In this document: in pieces, positions 1-8,311 of the stretch
Layout of the letters: each line of letters starts with the position of its first letter
Numbering within the stretch: position 1 is the first letter of the stretch
Assembly (NCBI GenBank): GCA_037039685.1
Contig: JAWNGF010000008.1
Span: 1,984,001 to 2,048,000, forward strand
Reading direction: 5' to 3'
DNA length: 64,000 nt
From: Ceratobasidium sp. AG-K
Taxonomy: Eukaryota > Basidiomycota > Agaricomycetes > Cantharellales > Ceratobasidiaceae
Program-made: the position numbers and the translations under genes
The notes under the pieces: generated by a model
Databases searched by the model: none
What the model was told of the DNA's origin: nothing
Seen by the model: the letters and a program-made list of their open reading frames with translations, nothing else

Positions 1-403
1 CATTCCATTTGGGTCTCAGAGATGGTGGTCTCCCTTTGTACCCTGGGACCCATTTGCTGCTGTAGGCCCCTTCTTGGCCCCACTCCACCACCCCAAGCAT
101 GTGAGTTGACAACAGTACGACTTTGGAGACTTGAAAGGTGGCACATCCTCTGCATACAAATATGTCTTTTCACTGCAGCTGCATCCATGTTGGCCAATTT
201 TTCCCTACCCACTGAAATTCCCCCAGGTCTGAGTGGAGCACATTGTCCAATGCGCGGAATTGCATGCGCCCAGGGCCTTGTTGGGAGCACTTGAAGACGT
301 AGAGGGCCGCCCCTGAGTCCAGGATGCGTGCGGTTTGGAATGCGGGTCCCTTGAGGACGCGGATGAGGTTGTTGCAGATGGTGTTCCTGGTGATGGTGGG
401 CAT
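1..403 (-). pseudogene. Gyp-2 accessory frame, partial, one stop
   Basis: ATG at 403. The first 77 residues match the Gyp-1 accessory protein (NNLIRVL, FQTARILDSGAALYVFK, LGEF.WV.K.WPT.MQLQ). A TGA at 170-172 replaces the CGA (Arg) codon of Gyp-1. The same frame then stays similar (KDIFVCRGC..., VVEWGQEGAYSS) to the window edge. Function unknown. Confidence 0.72.
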
Positions 404-1039
404 TGTGAGATGCAGAAAAGGTTAAGAGCAGAAAGGGCGTAGTTGCAGGATGAAAAAGAGCAAGTTTTGCAGATGTCACTACCCATTGTGCCCCTCATTC
501 CTTTTATCTTTCCTGGAGCATAGTTAGATGGTGTTGGAGCCTTGGGGTGTTGGCATAGAAAGTCCTTGATGATCTTTGCCAGGTGACCAAAATCCTTTGC
601 CCTTTGTTCCGTGTCTTCTTTGTCTCCGTAACCCTTCCATCTGACCCTGTAAAAGAGTCCATCCTTTGTTTCCTTCCAGTCCAGGATCTTCTCTACTTCA
701 TATTCTTCTTCACCTTCTTCTGTTATGATTGGCGGTGGTCGGGCTTGGTTTTGTCTGAACTCCATGTCCTCCTTGTAAGGGCTGAGCAAGTTGATGTGAA
801 AAACAGGGTGTACCCTCATTGTTGCCGGCAAATTGAGCTCATAAGCATGTGACCCTATCTTTTGTTTAACAACAAATGGGCTGTGCTTTTTGTTATCCAG
901 CTTCCTTGAAGGTCTTTTTGTTTGGATGTTTCTTCCCAATAACCATACTAGATCTCCTTCTTGGTACTTGTTCTTTGGACTTTCTTCTGGCAGCCTTTGT
1001 CTCTCCATAGATGCAATAGCTTCATTGTGGATGCTACGC
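205..1039 (-). pseudogene. Gyp-2 pol, 3' part: end of integrase, chromodomain, tail
   Basis: Continues the frame interrupted at 8312. It contains the GPY/F-like region (GDLVWLLGRNIQTKRPSRKL, HPVFHINLLSPY), a chromodomain (YEVEKILDWKETKDGLFYRV) and a ~110-residue low-complexity tail with CKTC and later paired cysteines. A frame can also be read from inside the Gyp-1 LTR into this segment, but that is an accident of the insertion. Confidence 0.85.
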
Positions 1040-1516
1040 TGTCGTAAGCTTCTTCTTGGTTGCTGTGAGACAAGCAGTGATGGAGAGTGGACGGCACTAA
1101 GACCTAAATGACCTCTTGAACCGCAACACACTTAAGTGTCTGTAGGCTCTTGAGGGTAGGGGTGGTTCAGAGTGTCACTCAAAGGGGATGTTTGACAAGA
1201 CAAAACAAGCTGGGGTTAACAGGCATGTTGGTCCTCTATATATATTCAGAAAGTGGCTGAGTCATACAAGGCGCAGCCACACGAGTCATACATAACAGCC
1301 AGTCAGGAGTGTCCATGTGAGTCATGCTGTATGAACAGACAAGACTTGTACAAAGCACAGCCGCGTTACACAGTGTAACACATAACCACAAGAAGGTGGC
1401 AACGCGGCAGGAAAAAAAGGGGAAAGACAAACAAAGAACAAACACAAACATAAATACAAGAGACGAGAGAGGATGAGACGCAGATGAGTCCGATGGCGAG
1501 AGCATGGCTCATGACA
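1040..1516 (-). repeat. 3' LTR of Gyp-1
   Basis: On the minus strand it starts TGTCATGAGC and ends in ACGACA. It matches 7835-8311 along its full length without a length change. A purine-rich tract directly abuts its outer end at 1517, which identifies it as the 3' LTR. Confidence 0.93.
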
Positions 1517-1530
1517 TTACTCCCCCTTTA
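1517..1530 (-). promoter_or_regulatory. Gyp-1 polypurine tract
   Basis: Minus strand TAAAGGGGGAGTAA directly abuts the 3' LTR, the position of the plus-strand DNA primer in LTR elements. Confidence 0.8.
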
Positions 1531-1561
1531 AGGTCCTTGAGGGGAACCCAAAAGGGCCAAT

Positions 1562-2326
1562 CTACTGCACCCAGCAGTCCTTGTCGACCTTTTTGACCAG
1601 GGAGTCGACCTCGTCCTCCTCTTCCTCCGTGAGATCGATGGGGTTGAACACAGTGTTACCTGGTTCATTGCAGTGCTCCTCCCACTTCTCCCAGGTCTTC
1701 TCGTCCGTCCAGTCCGCTTTGGACCAGTCCATGACCCTCTCCTGCTCCTCCACATGGTCCTTGTCCCATTGTCGTACGTCCGGCTCGACCTCCTCCCATT
1801 GCGACAAGTCCGCATTCTTCTCCTGCCACCAGAATGGCTTCCATTCAAACTTCTCCCTCTGGTAGCGACCCTGCTCCATCCTCCAATCCGCCAAGTCCGC
1901 TTCGAAGTTCTTGTCCCATGCGTCGGCCCATCGAGGCCTCAGAGTGGGAGGGCGGCCTTCGTATCCTGGAACCCATTCGCTGCTGTAGGCTCCTTCTTGT
2001 CCCCATTCGACCACCCCAAGCTTGTGCATGGATAGCAGTACGGCCTCGGACACCTGGAAGGCTGCGCATCCTCGGCATACGTAGATGTCCTTTCGCTGGA
2101 GCTGCATGCGTGTTGGCCACTTTTTGCTGACCCATTTGAACTCTCCCAGCTCGGAGTGTAGGATGTCGTTGGAGGCACGGAATTGAAGCCGCCCTGGACT
2201 CTGCTGGGACCTTTTGAACACGTAGAGGGCTGCTCCCGAGTCAAGGATGCGGGCCGTCTGGAAGGCTGCCCCGTCGAGCACGCGGATAAGGTTGTTGGCA
2301 ATGGTGGCACGGGTGACAGCGGGCAT
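1562..2326 (-). CDS. Gyp-1 accessory protein of unknown function, overlapping pol
   Basis: A 254-residue frame in a different phase from pol; its first 388 nt overlap the pol tail. The ATG at 2326 is chosen because the Gyp-2 homologue also starts there (MPAVTRAT versus MPTITRNT). It has two CxxC-type cysteines (VCRGC), many Trp residues in its second half (WADAWDKNFEADLADW, KPFWWQEK) and a very acidic end (DLTEEEEDEVDSL). I see no signal peptide or membrane segment, so an Env role is not supported. It ends about 30 bp before the polypurine tract. I do not recognise the family. Confidence 0.72.
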   Translation of the reverse strand: MPAVTRATIANNLIRVLDGAAFQTARILDSGAALYVFKRSQQSPGRLQFRASNDILHSELGEFKWVSKKWPTRMQLQRKDIYVCRGCAAFQVSEAVLLSMHKLGVVEWGQEGAYSSEWVPGYEGRPPTLRPRWADAWDKNFEADLADWRMEQGRYQREKFEWKPFWWQEKNADLSQWEEVEPDVRQWDKDHVEEQERVMDWSKADWTDEKTWEKWEEHCNEPGNTVFNPIDLTEEEEDEVDSLVKKVDKDCWVQ

Positions 2327-5300
2327 ATTGTGCAAAAGAGATTTAGGGCGTTGAGTGTGTAGAGCGAGTTGGAATGTGAGCAAGTTCTGCAAGTTGTTAT
2401 GTCGTCTCGTTCCGCCCTCCCTTTAATACTTCTCGTTTTGTAGTTTGACAGTGTTGGGGCGTTCGGGAAATCCTTCAAGAACTTCCTCATTATTACTCCA
2501 AGGTGACCGAAATCCTCTGCCCGTTGTTCTGTGTCTTCTTTTTCATCATAACCCTTCCATCTAACCCTGTAGAACAACCCGTCCTTTGTCTCCTTCCAGT
2601 CCACAATTTTCTCCACTTTGTATTCTTCCTCTCCTTCTTCTGTTGTGATTGGCAGTGGTTGGGGTTGGTTTCTGTGAAAGTTTTTGTCCTTCTTGTATGC
2701 ACTAAGAAGATTGCTGTGGAACACAGGGTGTATTCTCATGGTTTTTGGAAGGTCCAATTTGTAGGTGTGGCTTGATATGATTTTCTTGATCTTGAAAGGA
2801 CCGTATTTCTTGTTGTCAAGTTTCTTGTTGGGACGGTTTGTCTTTGAATTTTGTCTGTAAAGCCAGACAAGGTTGTCCTCTTTGTATTTTGGTTGGTGTT
2901 CCACTGTGTCCTTTCTCCTGTGCCATTCCATTGCTGCCTTTGCTTTGTCCCATACTTCCTGCCAGTTGTCCGCTTTTTTATTTGCTTCAGGAATTGTGGT
3001 AACCTCTCTTAAAACATTCCATAGTGGTTCTCTGCCGTTGACAATCTCGAATGGGGTTTTTCCTGTGATCCCGTGTTGTTGGTTGTTGTAGCAGAATTCT
3101 GCAATAGGAAGTAGTTTGGCCGAGTTGTCTTGCCTGTAGTTAACAAATGTGCAAAGCCATGCTTCTATCCACTGGTTTATCCGTTCCATTATTCCGTCTG
3201 TTTGTGGATGATATGCCGTGCTGAACGTCGGTGTTGTTCCGATTTTTTGGTAGAGGGCCTTCAGGAACTTGCTGTTGAAAGTTGTTCCTCTGTCCGAAAC
3301 TGTACTTCGTGGGAAGCTGTGTAACCTCCAAACGTTCTTCAGGAAAAGATTGGCAAGTTGATCTGCAGTTGTTGATTATTTGCAGGGTATGAAGTGTGCC
3401 ATGCGAGAGAACCTATCCACCACCACTAGAATGCTGTCATTGCCTTGTGATTTTGGAAGTTTTACGATGAAATTGTATGCAATATCCTCCCATGGACTGT
3501 TCGGGATCTCAAGTGCTTTCAGTGGTACTTGGCTTTTTGTTCCTTTTGCCCTTTGGCACTGCTCACAAGAGTCAACGTATTTGTTTACTGTTGCTTTAAG
3601 TCCAGGCCAGTAGTATTTTCTTGAGATTAGCTCCAGCGTTTGGGCTTGACCCTGGTGCCCTGCCATTGGTGAATCGTGGTGTAATCTGAGGATTTTTAGC
3701 CTAGTGTCCTTGTCTTCTGGCACGTAGATTCTCCCATCTATCCAGAGCAGGTTTTCCTCAAAGTTGTAGTTCCTAATTCCTTGTTGCACTGATTTGGGTA
3801 GGGTCACCTTCTCTTTGCACAATTCTATGATTTTCCTAATGCTCTTGTCTTTGGTTTGTGCTTCCCTAATGTCTGCAATGATGTCTGACTTGACTTCTCC
3901 GGCAAATCCTTTGAACTGTTCCTCCTTGATCATAATTTGCTCTGCTGTTGGTATTTTGCTATGATCTGCTCTTCTGGACAGTAGGTCTGGCTTTGTTGAC
4001 ATGTTCCCCGGACGGTAAACTATTTCAAAGTTGTAGGAAGCCAGGATTTGATGCCATCGAGCATGGCGTTGGTTAAATGTAGTCGCCTTCTTCCAGTATT
4101 GCAGGTTACGGTGATCGGTGTAGATTGTTATCGGTTCTCTTGTTCCTTCTAGATGCAATCGCCAGTGTTTTAGTGATTCCACTATTGCCATCAACTCCTT
4201 GTTGTGAACGTTGTAGTTCATTTGTGCAGCGTTGAAGGATTTTGATAGGAAAGCGATGGGGTGTAAGTAACCATCGTCTTGTCTTTGAGAGAGTGTTGAT
4301 CCCATAGCAACGCCGCTTGCGTCAGTTTCCAATATGTAAGGTTTTGCTGGATCTGGATGTCGCAGTAGTGGTTCCTTGCATATTTCCTTCTTCAGGTTAT
4401 TGAAAGCCTCCTGTTGTTCTGCTTCCCATTTCCATTTCTGATCCTTCCTTGTTAGAACGGTTAAGGGTTTCGCCAGGCTGCTGAAGTTTGGTACGAATTG
4501 CCTGTAAAAGTTTGCAAATCCTAGGAAGGCTTGGACCTGTTTGACTGTTCTTGGCTCCTTCCATTCCTTGATTGCTTTGACCTTTTCCTCTTGCATTGAT
4601 ATCCCCTCCTTGCTGATATTTATTCCTGTGTAGACAAGTTTCTTGACAAATAATTCGCACTTTGGGAGTTTTGCAAAGAGGTTGTTGTCTAACAGGATTT
4701 TGAGTACCTTTCAAACATCCTCCACATGCTGGCTTTGGTTTTTGGAGAAAATTAATATGTCATCGATGTAAACAATCACACAGATGTCAATCAGGTCGTG
4801 GAATATATGATTCATATATTGTTGGAATGTTGCCGGCGCATTTTTCAATCCGAAGGGCATGACGATATATTTGAAGAGGCCTTCCTTGGTTTGGAATGCT
4901 GTTTTCCATTCGTCTCCTTCTTTAACTCGGATGTTGTTGAACCCCATATGCAAGTCTATTTTAGAAAAGATTTTTGCGTCTTTGATCTTGTCAAGGAGAT
5001 CTTCCATTAGTGGCATAGGGAAGCGGTCGTCCTTTGTTATTTCGTTGATCGGGCCGAAGTGTTGAACCAACCTGAGTTCTGGAGGTTTTTCCGGGTTCTT
5101 TGGGTCTTGTCCCTTTTTGACAAAGAAGGTTGCTGCGGCTACTGGCGATTTGCTTGGTCGGATTTTGCCTGCCGCTAGTTCCTCATCTAGGTACTTCCTG
5201 AGGGCTATGGATTCTGCAGGTGAGAGTGGGATGGGCCTAGCCGGTTTAGGGAGTTCTGCTCCTTCCACCAGATTGATGCAACAGTCGTATGGACAATGGT

Positions 5301-5825
5301 CCGGTATCCGTTTAAATTTTTCCTCGCTAAAGACTTCTGCATAATCTTTGAATTCTTCAGGTATGTCTTCGATTTCTGCGGCTGTTCCAAGGATGTTGTC
5401 TGGTTGCCAGGAAATTTCTTTTGATAGCCAATCGATTGTTGGATTGGCTTCTGCTAGCCATTCTAACCCCAGAATTAAGTGTGTATCTCCAGTAGGCATG
5501 GCAAAGAAGTTTTGCTTGAAGTTTTTCCCATGTAACTCGAATTCCAGATTTGCTTTGAATCGGATTTGATGTGACAGTTCCTTCCCTTGGATTCCAATTA
5601 TTTTTCTAGGTGTTGGCAGTTCAATTAGAGCCACATTGTTTCTTTGGGCCCAAGTGATGTTGATAAAGTTCCTTGATGCTCCCGAGTCAATGAGAGTAGC
5701 AATGGGTTCCGTGATTCCAGTAATATTCGTGTAGACAATTGTTGATTCGCTGGTAGCTCTAAGGTACATTGCTTCCATTACTGGTTTGTTGGTCTCTCCA
5801 CACACGGTTAGAGGGAGACCTCGCC
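1939..5825 (-). pseudogene. Gyp-1 pol: protease, RT, RNase H, integrase, chromodomain (two stops)
   Basis: One reading frame in phase throughout, broken by TGA at 4711-4713 (Gyp-2 has Arg there) and TAA at 3376-3378 (Gyp-2 has Glu there). Order: aspartic protease with DSGAS; RT with LDL-type Asp, MPFGLKNAPATFQ and an intact YIDD at 4759-4770; RNase H (ETDASGVAMGSTLSQRQDD); integrase with H-H-C-C finger (HDSPMAGHQGQ ... CEQCQRAKG) and AYHPQTDG; then a chromodomain (YKVEKIVDWKETKDGLFYRVRWKGY). The frame runs on past the chromodomain for about 140 residues, overlapping the accessory frame. The early termination points would leave only protease and part of RT, so the copy is probably defective. 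Confidence 0.88.
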
Positions 5826-7805
5826 TTTTCCCGACTCGGGTTCCTCTTCAATTTTTCCTTTCCTTCCCTTGAGGTTAGGTTCCTCCTTTTTCCATTCCTT
5901 CTCCGGGCACTTGGCAAGCATGTGTTTGCCTGATCCGCATTTCAGGCAGCGTCTTGAGGAAATCCTATCCTTGTAAACCTTGTCTGGAAGTCTTTTTGTA
6001 GGGCCAGAGGATGCTATTACTGTCTTCTTCCCCATCGTGTTCTTAATTGCTTGTAGCTTCTGATCAATAGAGATTGCGATTGATATCCATTGGTCAAGTG
6101 ATAGTTCTCGTTCTGTCCCATCTTTGTTGATCAGGGTTAGTTCAAAATGAGCCAGTTCGGTTTTGACTTCAGGCTTCAACCCTTCCTTGAATTGGTTGAT
6201 CAGAGCTTCCTGTCCCCAGTTTACGTCTACCAGAAGATATCGGAATTCCAAAGCATAGTTTGCTACCGAGTTGTTCTGTTTGCATTTTCGGATGTCCGAT
6301 TCGGCTTTAGCTTTTTTGTTAGGGTCGCTGAACTGTTCCATGAAGTGTGCTTTGAAACCCTCCCATGAGGCGAGATTTTGGTTATTTTCTCCTTGGTTAA
6401 GCAATTGTAAGAGTACTTGTGCCCAGTGGGTGGCGGCTTTGTTCTTGGATTTGAAGTTTGCTAGGGCTTCGCGGATCCTTTCTTCGTCGGAAGTGTATTG
6501 ATCACCTAGACGTACAAAGTAGCTCTCCATTTGCGTGATGAACATTTCAGCGCCTTCTCCTTTCTTTCCATCGAAGGCTTCCAGACGAGTAACCTTGGGA
6601 CGACGCGGTCCACTACTGGTGTTTGGGTTTTTGATCAGTCGTTGGATTCTTAGTTCTAGTTTGTCGATCCTGGTAGATTCTGCATCTGGATGTGGTGGAG
6701 AATTTGATCGCCTAGACGAAATCCCGAGCAGGGATGCTTTGTTCATTTCTTCTTGCATATTGTTGATGGCTTCCTGAACTTCAGTAATTTTGGCAGTGAA
6801 GATGGTTCCTTCCTGTCGTAAGGTTTCTAGTCCTTGTGTTACTGCCTCATTCCATTCAAGTTGCCCTTGTCTGGTAGTGTTGAGTTCTTCGCGTACATTG
6901 TTCACGAGTCCTGGAGTGTTGGTAACCTCATTTCGAAGGCGGGTTACGTCTTGACCAACTAGAAAAGAATTATGTTTGCCATTTCTTGCTGCGTTCAGAA
7001 TGTCCGTCAAGGTGCCTTGTAGGGTGTTGATGGAGTCATTAAAGATTTGCTGGTTTTTTGCCAGGACTTGTGTGGCTTGTTCTAGGTTGCCAAGCCTTCG
7101 ATTGATAGTGACTCTCATTCCGTCTATGACCCTAAGGACGGCGTTGTGTCTTCCTTCTAGAAGATTGTCGAGATTGTCTAGATTACTGATTACAGTTCTG
7201 CTGCTGGAGCTGGAACTTGAACTTGAGCTTCCTGGATCACCGGCGTTTTGTTGTACCGGGACCGATTGTTTGGAGTAACCCTGTGGAATATATGGTGGTG
7301 CTGGAATCGCTGGTGTGACTGGCTGGGAAGCCATTGGGATTGGTCCCACGTTGGTGATGGTTCCTCCAATTTCTGGGACTGTAGGAACACTGGGAACGTG
7401 TGGTGTAGGAGGAGGTCTAATGGGAACGAGCGACACACCCCCATGAGCTTTGGGTTGCGGAGAAAAGAACTGTCTCCTAGGCCCTAGTGGCCACAAGGGG
7501 CGCGATGGCCCTGGACTTCTGGTCAAAATACGAATTACAGCTGGAGTGGGGTCATTTGTAAGATCTCCTGGTTCTCTATTCGTGATAGTGGGTTCTTCTT
7601 CTTGTACTGTTGTTATGTCAGCAATGCCGAAAGCTCCCGGCATTGATGTTTGACTTTGGGGACGTGATTGGGCAGGCCCTCCCACTTGAGCCTGTGCAAT
7701 ATCTCCCTCGTTTAGTGATCTTGTGGGTCTTGCGGCTTGACTGGGTCCTCTTCTTGTTGATATAGTGGATGAGGGACGTGATCCTCCATCTTCTTGAATA
7801 GACAT
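5808..7805 (-). CDS. Gyp-1 gag (capsid-nucleocapsid)
   Basis: Uninterrupted 665-residue frame starting 30 bp inside the 5' LTR. Order: low-complexity Pro/Ser/Gln-rich N-terminal third, a run of ten serines near residue 200, a helical coiled-coil-like stretch, then a Ty3-type gag core around residues 415-590 (EAFDGKKGEGAEMFITQMES, HFMEQFSDPNKKAKAESDI). A CCHC zinc knuckle follows, CLKCGSGKHMLAKC, near residue 620. Gag assembles the virus-like particle and binds the RNA. The frame ends just after a GGGAAAA slippery heptamer that leads into pol. A close relative is in Gyp-6 and a more distant one in Gyp-2. Confidence 0.9.
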   Translation of the reverse strand: MSIQEDGGSRPSSTISTRRGPSQAARPTRSLNEGDIAQAQVGGPAQSRPQSQTSMPGAFGIADITTVQEEEPTITNREPGDLTNDPTPAVIRILTRSPGPSRPLWPLGPRRQFFSPQPKAHGGVSLVPIRPPPTPHVPSVPTVPEIGGTITNVGPIPMASQPVTPAIPAPPYIPQGYSKQSVPVQQNAGDPGSSSSSSSSSSRTVISNLDNLDNLLEGRHNAVLRVIDGMRVTINRRLGNLEQATQVLAKNQQIFNDSINTLQGTLTDILNAARNGKHNSFLVGQDVTRLRNEVTNTPGLVNNVREELNTTRQGQLEWNEAVTQGLETLRQEGTIFTAKITEVQEAINNMQEEMNKASLLGISSRRSNSPPHPDAESTRIDKLELRIQRLIKNPNTSSGPRRPKVTRLEAFDGKKGEGAEMFITQMESYFVRLGDQYTSDEERIREALANFKSKNKAATHWAQVLLQLLNQGENNQNLASWEGFKAHFMEQFSDPNKKAKAESDIRKCKQNNSVANYALEFRYLLVDVNWGQEALINQFKEGLKPEVKTELAHFELTLINKDGTERELSLDQWISIAISIDQKLQAIKNTMGKKTVIASSGPTKRLPDKVYKDRISSRRCLKCGSGKHMLAKCPEKEWKKEEPNLKGRKGKIEEEPESGKGEVSL
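5826..5832 (-). promoter_or_regulatory. Gyp-1 -1 frameshift slippery site GGGAAAA
   Basis: In the gag frame the codons read TCG GGA AAA, so the heptamer G GGA AAA has canonical X XXY YYZ phasing. It lies about six codons before the gag TAA (5808-5810). Pol continues in the -1 frame from here into the protease. The same heptamer, in the same phase, occurs in Gyp-2, Gyp-3 and Gyp-4. Confidence 0.75.
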
Positions 7806-7820
7806 GTTTGTATGTTGTTA

Positions 7821-7832
7821 AGCTTGTTTTGT
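7821..7832 (-). promoter_or_regulatory. Gyp-1 self-primer-type primer-binding site
   Basis: Two nucleotides inside the 5' LTR the minus strand reads ACAAAACAAGCT. The LTR minus strand at 7995-8006 reads AGCTTGTTTTGT, the exact 12-nt complement, about 33 nt after the start of the TATA box. No tRNA-type TGG primer site is present. Tf1/sushi elements prime from the 5' end of their own mRNA (established for Tf1); the geometry here is the same. Use as a primer is inferred. Confidence 0.8.
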
Positions 7833-7834
7833 AA

Positions 7835-8311
7835 TGTTGTAAGCTTCTTCTTGGTTGCTATGAGACAAGCAGCGATGGAGAGTGGACGGCACTAAGCCCT
7901 AAATGACCTCTTGAACCGCAACACACTTAAGTGTCTGTAGGCTCTTGAGGGTAGGGGTGGTTCAGAGTGTCACTCAAAGGGGATGTTTGACAAGACAAAA
8001 CAAGCTGGGGTTAACAGGCTTGTTGGTCCTCTATATATATTCAGAAAGTGGCCAAGTCATACAAGGCGCAGCCACACGAGTCATACATAACAGCCAGTCA
8101 GGAGTGTCCATGTGAGTCATGCTGTATGAACAGACATGACTTGTACAAAGCACAGCTGCGTTACACAGTGTAACACATAACCACAAGAAGGTGGCAACGC
8201 GGCAGGAAAAAAAGGGGAAAGACAAACAAAGAACAAACACAAACATAAATACAAGAGACAAGAGAGGATGAGACGCAGATGAGTCCAATGGCGAGAGCAT
8301 GGCTCACGACA
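7835..8311 (-). repeat. 5' LTR of Gyp-1
   Basis: On the minus strand it starts TGTCGTGAGCC and ends in TACAACA, followed inward by TT and the primer-binding site. It contains a TATATATA box at about 8032-8039. The primer-complementary segment lies at 7995-8006, close to the expected transcription start. Confidence 0.93.

Larger units (their letters stand above)
1040..8311 (-). mobile_element. Gyp-1: full-length Ty3/gypsy chromovirus nested in Gyp-2
   Basis: Complete LTR retrotransposon read right to left: 5' LTR 7835-8311, self-primer-type PBS 7821-7832, gag 5808-7805, pol reached by a -1 shift, an accessory frame 1562-2326, polypurine tract 1517-1530 and 3' LTR 1040-1516. The LTRs are both 477 bp and differ at about a dozen places by eye. 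Flanking 5-mers are TACGC (1035-1039) and TACAC (8312-8316), a target duplication with one change. Both flanks are Gyp-2 pol sequence, so the insertion is nested. Gag is open and RT keeps YIDD, but pol has two in-frame stops, so the copy is probably no longer autonomous. Confidence 0.93.

Noticed and set aside
205..1131. A 308-residue frame starting in the Gyp-1 LTR
   Set aside because: The first part is LTR sequence; the start is an artefact of the nested insertion.
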